A stretch of 64,000 nucleotides of DNA from Paracoccus luteus (GCF_004522155.1 NZ_SDEA01000001.1:186001-250000), one strand, 5' to 3'. Numbered from the stretch's first letter, positions 29,904 through 40,978 are shown. The notes: generated by a model from the letters alone, not told the origin. Translations and numbers: made by a program.

Positions 29904-31393
29904 CCCCGGTGCTGGCGCTGCAATCGGTGACGAAACGCTTTGGCCCCGTCGAGGTGCTGCACGGCGTCGATCTGGCGCTGAACGCGGCCGAGGTCCACGC
30001 CCTGATCGGCGAGAACGGCGCGGGCAAGTCCACGATCATGAAGATCCTGGGCGGCTATCTGGCGCCGACGACGGGGCAGGTGCTGCTGGACGGCCGCCCC
30101 GCCGCCTTTCGCAGCGGCCCCGAGGCCGAGGCGGCGGGGGTGGTGGTGATCCATCAGGAGTTCAACCTGGTTCCCGACCTGACGGTCGCGGGCAACATCT
30201 TCCTTGGGCGCGAGTTGACGCGCGGCCCGCGCCTTGACCACGCGGCGATGCGGGCGCGGGCGGGCGAGTTGCTGGCCCGGCTGGACACGGCGATCCGCCC
30301 CGATGCCCGCATCCGCGACCTGTCGGTGCCCGACCGCCAGATGGTCGAGATCGCCAAGGCCCTGTCGCGGAACGCCCGCGTCCTGATCATGGACGAACCG
30401 TCGGCCGCGCTGACCCACCGCGAGGTCGATGCGCTTTACGCGCAGGTGGACCGGCTGCGGGCCGAGGGCGTGGCGCTGATGTTCTGCTCGCACCGGCTGG
30501 ACGAGGTCGCGCGGCTGGCCGACCGCATCACCGTGCTGCGCGACGGGGCGGTCGTGCGCCGCGCGCGGCGGGGCGAGCTGTCCGAGGATGCGATGGCAAC
30601 CGCAATGGTCGGGCGCGAGCTGAGGGACGTCTTTCCCGCCAAGGACACCGCCTCAGCCGAGGAGCTGCTGCGCGTCGATGCGCTGTCGGTGCCCGGCGTC
30701 GTCCACGACGCCAGCCTGACCCTGCGGCGCGGCGAGGTGCTGGGCATTGCCGGGCTGGTCGGATCGGGGCGCACGGAACTGGCCGAGGCCATCGCCGGGC
30801 TGCGCCCCGCCACCGGCCGCATCAGCGTCGCCGGGCGCGAGACGCGGGTCCGCACCCCGCGCGACGCCGCCGCCGCCGGCATCGCCTATCTGACCGAGGA
30901 CCGGAAAGAGGCCGGGCTGCTGCTGGACAAGCCCCTGGCCGAGAATCTGACCCTGTCGGCGCTGGACCGGCTGGGCTTTCGCATCGACCGCGCCAACGAA
31001 TCCCGGCTGATGGCGCAGGCCACGCGCGATTTCGACATCCGCGCCGCCTCGGCCGGGATGCCCGCCGGCGCGCTGTCGGGCGGCAACCAGCAAAAGCTGC
31101 TGCTGGCCAAGACCATGCTGCCCGAACCCCGGATCGTCCTGATCGACGAGCCGACGCGCGGCATCGACGTGGGCACCAAGCAGCAGATCTATCATTTCGT
31201 CCGGGCGCTGGCGCGGGATGGCAAGGGGGTGATCGTGATCTCGTCCGAATTGCCCGAGGTGATGGGCCTTGCCGACCGCGTGCTGGTCATGCGGCAGGGC
31301 CGCGTCGCGGGCGAGGTCGCGGGCGACGCCATCACCGAGGAAGCGGTCGTCCGCCTTGCGATGGGCCTTGGCGCCCGGATGGAGCCTGCATGA
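29900..31393 (+). CDS. Sugar ABC transporter ATP-binding protein (RbsA-type, double ATPase)
   Basis: 497 residues with two fused nucleotide-binding domains, as in RbsA/XylG/MglA. Domain 1 has Walker A GENGAGKST (about 39) and Walker B LIMDEPSAAL. Domain 2 has a degenerate Walker A GLVGSGRTEL, the signature LSGGNQQKLLLAK (about 395) and LIDEPTRGIDVG. It energises sugar uptake with the permease and binding protein that follow. ATGA overlap on both sides; ATG 29900 is the coupled start. Confidence 0.93.
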   Translation: MTPVLALQSVTKRFGPVEVLHGVDLALNAAEVHALIGENGAGKSTIMKILGGYLAPTTGQVLLDGRPAAFRSGPEAEAAGVVVIHQEFNLVPDLTVAGNIFLGRELTRGPRLDHAAMRARAGELLARLDTAIRPDARIRDLSVPDRQMVEIAKALSRNARVLIMDEPSAALTHREVDALYAQVDRLRAEGVALMFCSHRLDEVARLADRITVLRDGAVVRRARRGELSEDAMATAMVGRELRDVFPAKDTASAEELLRVDALSVPGVVHDASLTLRRGEVLGIAGLVGSGRTELAEAIAGLRPATGRISVAGRETRVRTPRDAAAAGIAYLTEDRKEAGLLLDKPLAENLTLSALDRLGFRIDRANESRLMAQATRDFDIRAASAGMPAGALSGGNQQKLLLAKTMLPEPRIVLIDEPTRGIDVGTKQQIYHFVRALARDGKGVIVISSELPEVMGLADRVLVMRQGRVAGEVAGDAITEEAVVRLAMGLGARMEPA

Positions 31394-32361
31394 AACGTCT
31401 GGACCTGCATCTTCTGGGGCCGCTGATCGCGCTGGTCGGGCTGTTCATCCTGGGCGCGTTGCTGAACCCGGCCTTTCTGGCGCCCGCAAACCTGTCGAAC
31501 GTGCTGGCGCGCTCGGCCTTCATCGGGCTGATCGCGGTGGGCATGACCTTTGTGATCACGCAAGGCGGGCTGGACCTTTCGGTCGGTTCGATGGCGGCAT
31601 TCCTTGCGGGCATCGCGATCATGGCGATGAACGCGCTGGCCCCGATCACCGGGGCGAACTGGGGCACGATCCTGCTGGGCATGGCGGTCGCGCTGGGCGG
31701 CGGCGTGCTGGCCGGATACGTCAACGGCGCGCTGGTCACCAAGGCCCGGATCGAGGCATTCATCGTCACGCTGGGCACGATGGGCATCTTTCGCAGCCTG
31801 GTCACGTGGCTGGCGGACGGCGGCACGCTCAGCCTCGATTCCGGGCTGCGGACGCTGTATCGCCCGGTCTATTTCGGCGGCATCGGCTGGATCACCTGGC
31901 CGATCATCGTGTTCGCCATCGTCGCCCTGCTGGGCGAATGGACCATGCGCCACACCCGCTTTGGCCGCCACGTCGAGGCGATCGGGTCGAACGACCGCGT
32001 CGCCCGCTATTCGGCGGTGGACGTGGAACGGGTGCGGCTGCTGACCTATGTGCTGCTGGGCGCGCTGGTCGGGCTGGCGACCATCCTTTACGTTCCGCGG
32101 CTGGGTTCCGCATCCGGGTCCACCGGCGTGTTGTGGGAGCTTGAGGCCATCGCCGCCGTCATCATCGGCGGCACCGCGCTGAAGGGCGGGCGCGGCCGGG
32201 TCTGGGGCACCGTGGTCGGCGTCCTGATCCTGTCCTTGATCGACAACATCCTGAATCTGACGGACCTGGTCAGCCCGTATCTGAACGGTGCGATCCAGGG
32301 CGTCATCATCGTGCTTGCTGTCGTCCTGCAGCGAGAGAAACGCACCGCCGACGAGCGGTGA
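31390..32361 (+). CDS. Sugar ABC transporter permease (RbsC-type)
   Basis: 323-residue inner-membrane permease of the ribose/xylose branch with about eight to ten hydrophobic segments. Family landmarks are GMTFVITQGGLDLSVGS near 50-65, KARIEAFIVTLGTMGIFRS near 118, and AVIIGGTALKGGRGR near 257, the cytoplasmic loop that contacts the ATPase. Coupled to the ATPase by ATGA; the binding-protein gene follows 16 bp later. Confidence 0.92.
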   Translation: MKRLDLHLLGPLIALVGLFILGALLNPAFLAPANLSNVLARSAFIGLIAVGMTFVITQGGLDLSVGSMAAFLAGIAIMAMNALAPITGANWGTILLGMAVALGGGVLAGYVNGALVTKARIEAFIVTLGTMGIFRSLVTWLADGGTLSLDSGLRTLYRPVYFGGIGWITWPIIVFAIVALLGEWTMRHTRFGRHVEAIGSNDRVARYSAVDVERVRLLTYVLLGALVGLATILYVPRLGSASGSTGVLWELEAIAAVIIGGTALKGGRGRVWGTVVGVLILSLIDNILNLTDLVSPYLNGAIQGVIIVLAVVLQREKRTADER

Positions 32362-32377
32362 TGGGGGAGGAAGAAGA

Positions 32378-33340
32378 ATGAAACGTCGCAATCTGCTGAA
32401 ACTGCCGCTGGCCGCCGCGGCGCTGTCGCTGGCGACCGGCGCGGCACTGGCGCAGGACGCCGACAAGACCGTGATCGGCGTGTCGATCCCGTCGGCCACC
32501 CACGGGTTCATGGGCGGGCTGAACTGGCACGCGCAGGACACGATCAAGCGGCTGGGCGAGGTCTATCCGCAGGTCGAGTTCGTGCTGGCGACCGCCGGCG
32601 ACGCGGCCAAGCAGGTCAGCGACATCGAGGACATGATGGCCACCCGCAACATCGACGGGCTGGTCGTGCTGCCGTTCGAATCCGAGCCGCTGACCGACCC
32701 GGTCAAGCAGGTCAAGGCGGCGGGCAAGTTCGTGACCGTCGTGGACCGCGGCCTGTCCGAGGAGGGGATCGAGGACCTGTATGTCGCGGGCGACAACACC
32801 GCCTTTGGCCGGGTCGCGGGCGAATATTTCCGCGACAACCTGGGCGCGGGCGCCAAGATCGTCGTGCTGCGCGGCATCCCGACCACGCTGGACAACGAGC
32901 GGGTCGAGGCGTTCCAGGCGGCGCTGCAGGGGTCCGACAAGGAAATCCTGGACATGCAGCACGGCAACTGGAACCGCGACGACGCCTTCAAGGTCATGCA
33001 GGACTATCTGGCCAAGTATCCGCAGATCGACGCCGTCTGGGCGGCCGACGACGACATGGCGGTGGGCGTTCTGGAAGCCATCGCGCAGGCCGGGCGCGAG
33101 GACCAGATGGTCGTCGTCGGCGGCGCGGGGATGAAGGACATCGTCAAGCGGATCATGGACCGCGACCCGCAGCTGCCGGTGAACGTGACCTATCCGCCGG
33201 CGCTGATCTCCTCGGCCATCGAGATGACGGCGCTGCATTTCGTGTCGAACGCGCCGATGGCGGGGCGCTATATCATCGGCAGCCAGCTGATCACCCCCGA
33301 GAACGCGGAAGCCTTCTATTTCCCCGACAGCCCGTTCTGA
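32378..33340 (+). CDS. Sugar ABC transporter substrate-binding protein (RbsB-type)
   Basis: 320-residue periplasmic binding protein of the ribose-binding (Peripla_BP_4) type. The signal sequence MKRRNLLKLPLAAAALSLA has a twin-Arg start and ends near ALAQ. The mature protein has the typical VIGVSIPSATHGFMGG start and VWAADDDMAVGVLEA in the second lobe. ATG 32378 follows GGGGGAGGA. Last gene of the operon; a strong terminator follows. Ligand not determinable, but membership of the operon points to a monosaccharide or small glycoside. Confidence 0.92.
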   Translation: MKRRNLLKLPLAAAALSLATGAALAQDADKTVIGVSIPSATHGFMGGLNWHAQDTIKRLGEVYPQVEFVLATAGDAAKQVSDIEDMMATRNIDGLVVLPFESEPLTDPVKQVKAAGKFVTVVDRGLSEEGIEDLYVAGDNTAFGRVAGEYFRDNLGAGAKIVVLRGIPTTLDNERVEAFQAALQGSDKEILDMQHGNWNRDDAFKVMQDYLAKYPQIDAVWAADDDMAVGVLEAIAQAGREDQMVVVGGAGMKDIVKRIMDRDPQLPVNVTYPPALISSAIEMTALHFVSNAPMAGRYIIGSQLITPENAEAFYFPDSPF

Positions 33341-33362
33341 TCCGGGACCGCCGCGCGGGACG

Positions 33363-33389
33363 GGCGCCCCCCACGCGGGGGCGCCTTTT
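33363..33389 (+). terminator. Intrinsic terminator of the sugar ABC operon
   Basis: A nine-base perfect stem (GGCGCCCCC / GGGGGCGCC) with a 5-nt loop is followed by TTTTC, 22 bases past the binding-protein stop. Confidence 0.9.
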
Positions 33390-33503
33390 CGTTGGCTTTG
33401 CGTTGCCCGGACTTTGCGGTAAAACGCCCCTGACGCCGTTGTGCGGGCAAGTCGCCTCGCATGACAGCAGCCGAACGTCCCTGCCAGCAGGAGCCGCCGC
33501 CCC

Positions 33504-35350
33504 GTGTCCAGCAGCCTTGCCCCGGTTCCCCGCACGCGGCCCACGCGGATCGTGCTGGGCCTTGGCGTCCTGCTGATGGCGGCGGCTCTGGGGCTGGGGG
33601 CGCGGGCGGCGTTCCGGCACAGCTATGAGACCGGCTTCGGCCGGGCCGAGACGGCGCTGCGCCTGACCGTCCACGCGCTCGAGGCCGATCTGGCGCGATA
33701 CGAGGTCGTCCCGCAGCTTGTCGCCGACCTGGACATGGTCCAGCGGCTGCTGGCGAACCCCGGCAACCCCGCGCTGCGCACGGCGACGAACGTCTGGCTG
33801 CTGGACCAGAGCGATGCGGTGCAGGCGTCCGACATCTATGTCATCCTGCCCGACGGCGAGACCATCGCCGCGTCGAACTATCGCAAGGGCGCGGGCAGCT
33901 TTGTCGGCCAGAACTTCAGCTATCGCCCCTATTTCACCGAGGCGATGGCCGGGACCGAGGGGCGGTTCTATGGCGTCGGCACCACCTCGGGGGTGCGGGG
34001 CTATTACTTCTCGGCCCCGGTGCTGGACGGGGGCGGGCGCATCCTGGGCGTGGTCGCGGTCAAGGTCGGGGTGGACCGCATCGAACAATCGTGGCGCGGT
34101 GGCGAATACGGCTTTCTGGTCACCGACCCGGAAGGGCGGGTGTTCCTGTCGTCCGAACCCGGCTGGCTTTACAGCAGCCTGGACACGCCGACGCAGGAAC
34201 GGCTGGCCCGCACCCTTGCGACCCGCCGCTATGCCGATGCGGAATTGGGCGAGCTGCCGCTGGAACGCCGCCGCGAACTGGGGCTGCCGGTGTTCAGAGT
34301 GGCGTCCGGCGACGCGCATCGCGACTATCTGGCGGCATCATACGGAATGGCGGGCGCGGGCTGGACGGTCCACGTCCTGCTGGACACGGCGGGCCTGCGG
34401 GCCGAGGCGTGGCGGATCGTCGGCTCGCTGGTGCTGCTGATGTGCGCGGCGGCCTTTGGCGGGCTGTTCGTGATTCAGCGCCGTGCGCGGGTGGCCGAAC
34501 GGCTGGCGATGCAGCGATACGCCACCGCCGAGCTGGAACGCCGGGTCGAGGCCCGCACCGCCGATCTGGCCCGCGTCAACAGCCAGCTGGGCCAGGAGAT
34601 CGCCGAGCGTCGCGCGACCGAGCGCGAGTTGCGCGCCGCCCAGGCCAGCCTGGTGCAGGTCGGCAAGCTTGCGGCGCTGGGGCAGATGTCGGCGTCGCTG
34701 TCGCACGAGATCAACCAGCCGCTGGCCGCCGCCCGCAACTATGCCGACAGCGCCGCCATCCTGATCGAGCGCGGCGACATCGCGCGGGCACGGGACAACA
34801 TCGCCCAGATCCTGTCGCTGGTCGACCGCATGGCAGCCATCGGCAAGCATCTGCGCCACGCCGCGCGCCAGCCCGAAGACCAGCTGGGCGCGGTGGCGCT
34901 GGCCTCGATCCTGCCCGAGGCGCAGACCATCGTGGCGCAGCGGCTGGCGACAAGCGGGGCGGTGCTGGAACTGGACGTGCCGCCCGACCTGCCGCCGGTC
35001 AGGGCCGGGGCCACCCGGTTGCAGCAGATACTGGTGAACCTGATCAGCAACGCCGCCGACGCGGTCGAGGGGCTGCCAGACCGGCGCATCACCCTGTCGG
35101 CGCGCGCGGACGCGGGCAAGGTGACGCTGCGCGTCCGCGACCGGGGGCCGGGCGTGCCCCCCGCCATCGCCGAGCGCATCTTCGACCCGTTCTTCACCAC
35201 CAAGGGCATGGGCGCGGGGCTGGGGCTGGGACTTTCCATCACCGCCAACATCGTGCGCGACTTCGGCGGCACCATCGCCTGTCGCGATGCCGGGCCGGGG
35301 GCCGAGTTCCGCGTGACCCTGCCTGCCGCGGACCCCGCGCAGGCCGCCGC

Positions 35351-35354
<4 letters not shown>
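33504..35354 (+). CDS. DctB-type sensor histidine kinase
   Basis: 616-residue membrane sensor kinase of the DctB class, which senses C4-dicarboxylates or related acids in the periplasm. It has a membrane helix near 15-35, a periplasmic double-Cache domain (about 40-300, with SYRPYFTEAMAG and GYYFSAPV), a second helix near 308-325, a coiled coil to about 385, HisKA (SLSHEINQPLAAARNYAD, as in DctB) and HATPase (NLISNAADAV, GAGLGLGLSI). Start GTG 33504 with CAGGAG upstream. Coupled to a DctD-type regulator (ATGA) and upstream of tctCBAC, so it probably senses the transporter substrate, perhaps a tricarboxylate. Confidence 0.87.
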
Positions 35355-36715
<1,361 letters not shown>

Positions 36716-36723
36716 TGGACCTT

Positions 36724-36771
36724 GGGTGGATTTCCACCCATCTGCGCGGGCCGATGTTCCCGCATCCACCC
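36724..36771. promoter_or_regulatory. GGGTGGA palindrome and extra half-site upstream of tctC
   Basis: GGGTGGA-TT-TCCACCC (36724-36739) is a perfect 7-bp inverted repeat, and a further TCCACCC lies at 36765, 32 bp (about three turns) after the palindrome's second arm. This sits in the 191-bp gap between the DctD-type gene and tctC. It may bind that regulator. I found no convincing -24/-12 promoter in the gap. Confidence 0.45.
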
Positions 36772-36906
36772 AACATCCGCGCCGCGCCGAACGTCTGGCG
36801 CGTGGCGCGGCCATATTTCCTTTGCCTCAAGGCGGCGGATCGCCACAGTCACGCGCAGGGGCGGTGCAGGAGGAGTGCCGCCACCCTTGCCAGATTCGGA
36901 GGAGAC

Positions 36907-37881
36907 ATGGCTATTTCCCGACTGCTCGGGGCGCTTTGCGCCGCGACGATGCTGACCGCGCCTGCATTCGCGCAGGCATACCCCGAACGCGCGATCACGA
37001 TGGTCGTCCCGTTCTCGGCCGGCGGGCCGACCGACACCGTGGCGCGGCTGGTGGCCGAACGCATGTCCGCGGACCTGGGCCAGCAGATCACCGTGGAAAA
37101 CATCGGCGGCGCGGGCGGCACGCTGGGCGCGGGCAACGTCGCCAAGGCCGAGGCCGACGGCTATACGATGCTGCTGCACCACATCGGCATGGCGACCGCG
37201 GAAACGCTGTATCGCAACCTTGCCTATGAGACGCTGGACGCCTTTGAATACGTCGGCCTGGTGACCGAGGTGCCGATGGTCGTGACCGCGCGGCAGGACT
37301 TTGAACCCGCCGACTTCGCGGCGTTCGTCGACTATGTCAAAGCCAACGCCGACAAGCTGACGCTGGCGAACGCGGGCATCGGGGCGGCGTCGCATCTGTG
37401 CGGGATGCTGCTGATGCAGGCGCTGGAAGCGCCGCTGGTCACCGTCCCCTACAAGGGCACGGGGCCTGCGATGACCGACCTTCTGGGCGGTCAGGTCGAT
37501 ATCATGTGCGACCAGACGACCAACACCACCCAGCAGATCAAGGGCGGCACGATCAAGGCCTATGCCGTGACCTCGCCCGAGCGGCTGGACCTGTTCCCCG
37601 ACCTGCCCACCGCGAAAGAGGCCGGCGTGGACACGATGCAGTTCGGCATCTGGCACGGCATCTATACCCCCAAGGGCACGCCGGCCGAGATCAACCAGCG
37701 CCTGTCGGAATCGCTGCAGAAGGCGCTGGCGGACGAGGGCGTGGCCAAGGCGATGGCCGAACTGGGCACCGCGCCGGAACCGGCCGAGAACGCCACCCCC
37801 GAGGCGCTGAAGGTCAAGCTGGAAACCGAGATCCTGCGCTGGAAGCCGGTGATCGAGGCCGCGGGCGTCTACGCCGACTGA
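36907..37881 (+). CDS. Tripartite tricarboxylate transporter substrate-binding protein (TctC family)
   Basis: 324-residue periplasmic binding protein of the Bug/TctC family. The signal peptide ends at TAPAFAQ. The mature protein starts YPERAITMVVPFSAGGPTDTVARLVAE, the carboxylate-binding loop of the family, and contains VENIGGAGGTLG and PYKGTGPAMTDLLGGQVD. GGAGGAG precedes the ATG at 36907; an in-frame ATG at 36715 lies in the regulatory region. A strong 11-bp hairpin follows before tctB. It delivers a di- or tricarboxylate to TctAB. Confidence 0.92.
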   Translation: MAISRLLGALCAATMLTAPAFAQAYPERAITMVVPFSAGGPTDTVARLVAERMSADLGQQITVENIGGAGGTLGAGNVAKAEADGYTMLLHHIGMATAETLYRNLAYETLDAFEYVGLVTEVPMVVTARQDFEPADFAAFVDYVKANADKLTLANAGIGAASHLCGMLLMQALEAPLVTVPYKGTGPAMTDLLGGQVDIMCDQTTNTTQQIKGGTIKAYAVTSPERLDLFPDLPTAKEAGVDTMQFGIWHGIYTPKGTPAEINQRLSESLQKALADEGVAKAMAELGTAPEPAENATPEALKVKLETEILRWKPVIEAAGVYAD

Positions 37882-37888
37882 CCGGCAT

Positions 37889-37914
37889 CCCCGCTGCCCG
37901 GCCGGGCAGCGGGG
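37889..37914 (+). promoter_or_regulatory. Perfect 11-bp hairpin between tctC and tctB
   Basis: CCCCGCTGCCC and GGGCAGCGGGG pair perfectly around a GGCC loop, 7 bases past the tctC stop, with no T run. It is more likely an mRNA-stabilising or partial-attenuation structure that favours binding-protein expression than a full terminator. Confidence 0.7.
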
Positions 37915-37936
37915 CCACACCAAGCGGAGGGCACGC

Positions 37937-38398
37937 ATGTCCACGAAACCCAAGGACAACACCGACCTGATCGCCGGGGTCTTCCTGATGGCCACGGGGC
38001 TGTTCTTCGGCTGGCAGGCGCTGGGGCTGGAACTGGGCACCTCGCTGCGGATGGGGCCGGGCTATTTCCCGCTGGTGCTGTCGGGGCTGCTGGTCCTGAT
38101 CGGGCTGCTGGTCCTGCTCAAGGCCTTCGGGCGCGAGGACGAGCCGTTCGGCCTGATCGCCTGGCGCGGCATCATGTTCATCCTGCCCGCGCCGGTCTTC
38201 TTCGGCCTGACCGTGCGTGGGCTGGGCTTTGTGCCGGCGCTGTTCGTCACGACGCTGATCGCGTCGCAGGCGTCGATGCGGATGCGGCCGCTGCCGGCGC
38301 TGGGGCTGGCCGTCGCCGTCACGATCCTGGCCACGCTTGTGTTCAGCTATGGGCTTGGCCTGCCGTTCCGCCGCTTTGGCCCGTGGCTGCCGTTCTGA
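37937..38398 (+). CDS. tctB: Tripartite tricarboxylate transporter small membrane protein TctB
   Basis: 153-residue small membrane subunit of the TTT transporter with four hydrophobic segments (about 12-30, 42-62, 80-105, 118-140). It starts with the family-typical DLIAGVFLMATGLFFGWQA and has SLRMGPGYFP after the first helix. Its function is structural support of TctA. GCGGAGGG precedes the ATG. Nine bases separate its stop from tctA. Confidence 0.9.
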   Translation: MSTKPKDNTDLIAGVFLMATGLFFGWQALGLELGTSLRMGPGYFPLVLSGLLVLIGLLVLLKAFGREDEPFGLIAWRGIMFILPAPVFFGLTVRGLGFVPALFVTTLIASQASMRMRPLPALGLAVAVTILATLVFSYGLGLPFRRFGPWLPF

Positions 38399-38407
38399 GG
38401 GGATGAC

Positions 38408-39916
38408 ATGGACCTGCTGAGCAATCTTGCACTGGGCTTCAGCGTTGCCTCGTCGCTGGCCAACCTGCTGTTCTGCCTGATCGGGGTCATCCTTGGCACG
38501 CTGATCGGCGTGCTGCCGGGGATCGGGGCGACGGCGACCATCGCCATGCTGCTGCCGATCACGTTCCAGCTGGAACCGGTCAGCTCGCTGATCATGCTGG
38601 CGGGCATCTATTACGGCGCGCAATACGGCGGCTCGACCACCGCGATCCTGATCAACATGCCGGGCGAAAGCTCGTCGGCGGTGACGGCCATCGACGGCTA
38701 TCAGATGGCGCGCAAGGGCAAGGCCGGCACGGCGCTTGCCACCGCCGCCATCGGGTCGTTCTTCGCCGGGACGGTCGCGACGTTCCTGGTGGCGATCTTC
38801 GCCCCGCCGCTGACGACGATCGCGCTGAAGTTCGGCGCGGCCGAGTATTTCAGCCTGATGGTCATGGGGCTGGTGATGTCGGTCGCGCTGGCCCACGGGT
38901 CGGTGCTGAAGGCGCTGGGCATGGTCGTGTTGGGTCTGCTGCTGGGGCTGGTCGGCACCGACATCTATACCGGCGCGCCGCGCTTCACGATGGGGATCAC
39001 CCAGTATGCCGACGGGCTGAACTTTGTCGCGGTGGCGGTCGGCGTCTTCGGCATCGCGGAAATCCTGCGCAACCTGGAAGACGAACACGACCGGCAGGTG
39101 ATGACGAAGAACATCAACCGCCTGTTCCCCACGCGCGAGGAATTGCGCGGGATGGTCGGCCCGATCCTGCGCGGCACGGGTATCGGGTCGGTCCTTGGCA
39201 TCCTGCCGGGCGGCGGCGCGATCCTGGCCAGCTTTGCGTCCTATACCGTGGAAAAAAAGCTGTCGCGGCACCCCGAGGAGTTCGGCAAGGGCGCGCTGGC
39301 GGGCGTCGCGGGGCCGGAAAGCGCCAACAACGCAGGCGCGCAGACCAGCTTTATTCCGCTGCTGACGCTGGGCATCCCGGCCAACCCGGTCATGGCGCTG
39401 ATGATCGGCGCGATGATCATCCAGGGCATCGTGCCCGGCCCGAACGTCGTGACCGAGCAGCCGGCCCTGTTCTGGGGCATCGTCGCCAGCATGTGGATCG
39501 GCAACCTGATGCTGGTCGTGCTGAACCTGCCGCTGATCGGGCTGTGGGTGAAACTGCTGACCGTGCCCTATTACGTGCTGTTCCCGATCATCATGGCGAT
39601 GTGTTCGATCGGGGTCTATTCCGTCGCCTCGAACCCCTATGATCTGTTCGCCGTCGCGTTCTTCGGGCTGCTTGGCTATGTCCTGTCCAAGCTGCGCTGC
39701 GAACCCGCGCCGCTGCTGCTGGGCTTTGTCCTCGGCCCCCTGCTGGAGGAGAACCTGCGCCGCGCGATGATCCTGTCGCGGGGCGATCCGACCACCTTCG
39801 TGACCCGGCCCATCAGCCTGGGGCTGCTGATCGCATCGCTGGCCGTGCTGGCGCTGGTGTTCCTGCCGCAGATCCGCAAGCGCCGGGACGAGGTCTTCAC
39901 CGAAAGCGACGCCTGA
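38408..39916 (+). CDS. tctA: Tripartite tricarboxylate transporter permease TctA
   Basis: 502-residue large permease of the TTT family with about 11-12 hydrophobic segments. Family motifs are GVLPGIGATATIAMLLP near residue 33, YYGAQYGGSTTAIL near 70, GIGSVLGILPGGGAILASF near 260 (the symmetrical second motif), and LGIPANPVMALM near 320. It carries out sodium- or proton-coupled uptake of the carboxylate passed on by TctC. Confidence 0.94.
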   Translation: MDLLSNLALGFSVASSLANLLFCLIGVILGTLIGVLPGIGATATIAMLLPITFQLEPVSSLIMLAGIYYGAQYGGSTTAILINMPGESSSAVTAIDGYQMARKGKAGTALATAAIGSFFAGTVATFLVAIFAPPLTTIALKFGAAEYFSLMVMGLVMSVALAHGSVLKALGMVVLGLLLGLVGTDIYTGAPRFTMGITQYADGLNFVAVAVGVFGIAEILRNLEDEHDRQVMTKNINRLFPTREELRGMVGPILRGTGIGSVLGILPGGGAILASFASYTVEKKLSRHPEEFGKGALAGVAGPESANNAGAQTSFIPLLTLGIPANPVMALMIGAMIIQGIVPGPNVVTEQPALFWGIVASMWIGNLMLVVLNLPLIGLWVKLLTVPYYVLFPIIMAMCSIGVYSVASNPYDLFAVAFFGLLGYVLSKLRCEPAPLLLGFVLGPLLEENLRRAMILSRGDPTTFVTRPISLGLLIASLAVLALVFLPQIRKRRDEVFTESDA

Positions 39917-39973
39917 CAACCGGGCGGCGGGCCGCGCCGTCCGACGATACGGAAAACCACAGGGAGGATACCG

Positions 39974-40939
39974 ATGACGACGACCCTTACCCGCCGCGTC
40001 CTGCTGGCCTCGGCGCTGAGCCTTGGCCTTGCCGGCGCCGCCGCGGCCCAGTTTCCCGAACGCGCGGTTACGCTGGTGATCCCCTTTGCCGCCGGCGGGT
40101 CCACCGACGTGGTGGGCCGCATCGTGGCCGAGCGGATGTCCCAGGAACTGGGCCAGCAGGTCGTGGTGCAGAACGTGGGCGGGGCGGGCGGCAGCCTTGG
40201 CGCGCAGCAGGTCGCCAAGGCCGACGCCGACGGCTATACGATCCTGATGGGGACGGTCGCGACCCACGCGCTGAACCCGCTGATCCTCAAGCAAAAGCCC
40301 TATGACCCGGTTGCCGATTTCGCGCCCGTGTCGCTGCTGGTGCTGGTGCCGAACGTGCTGGCGGTGAACCCGGAACTGCCGGTCAACACCGTGCAGGAAC
40401 TGATCGACCTGGCCAAGACCGACCCGCTGGCCTATGCGTCGTCCGGGAACGGCACGCCGCTGCACCTGTCGGGCGAGCTGTTCAAGTCGATGGCGGGCGT
40501 GGACATCACGCATATCCCCTACAAGGGGTCGGGTCCGGCGCTGACGGACGTGCTGGGCAATCAGGTGCCGATCATCTTCGACAACCTGCCCTCGGCCTCC
40601 AGCCACATTTCCAGCGGCAAGCTGCGGGCGCTGGGCGTGACCACGACGGAACGCGCGCCGTCCTTCCCGGACGTGCCCGCCATCGCCGAGACGCTGCCCG
40701 GCTATGAGACCTATAGCTGGAACGCGCTGTTTGCCCCCGCCGGCACCCCGCCCGAGGCGATCGAGGCGCTGGCCGCCGCCGCCAAGGCCGCGATGGCCGA
40801 CCCCGCCGTCGCCGGGCGCATGGCCGAGTTCTCGGCCACCATCGTCGCCTCGACCCCCGAGGAACTGGCCGCCCATGTCACGGCCGAGATGGAGAAATGG
40901 GCGCCGGTCGTGAAGGACGCGAACGTCAGCCTGGATTGA
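39974..40939 (+). CDS. Second TctC-family substrate-binding protein
   Basis: 321-residue Bug/TctC-type periplasmic protein, signal peptide ending GAAAAQ. Same layout as the first TctC (FPERAVTLVIPFAAGGSTDVVG, VQNVGGAGGSLGAQQ, PYKGSGPALTDVLGNQVP), but clearly diverged, so not a recent duplication. Placed after tctA with an AGGGAGGAT ribosome binding site. One permease pair with two binding proteins suggests two substrates or affinities for one channel. Confidence 0.92.
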   Translation: MTTTLTRRVLLASALSLGLAGAAAAQFPERAVTLVIPFAAGGSTDVVGRIVAERMSQELGQQVVVQNVGGAGGSLGAQQVAKADADGYTILMGTVATHALNPLILKQKPYDPVADFAPVSLLVLVPNVLAVNPELPVNTVQELIDLAKTDPLAYASSGNGTPLHLSGELFKSMAGVDITHIPYKGSGPALTDVLGNQVPIIFDNLPSASSHISSGKLRALGVTTTERAPSFPDVPAIAETLPGYETYSWNALFAPAGTPPEAIEALAAAAKAAMADPAVAGRMAEFSATIVASTPEELAAHVTAEMEKWAPVVKDANVSLD

Positions 40940-40978
40940 CCGCTGCGGGGCGCGCCCGGCCCTTGCGGACGCCAACCC

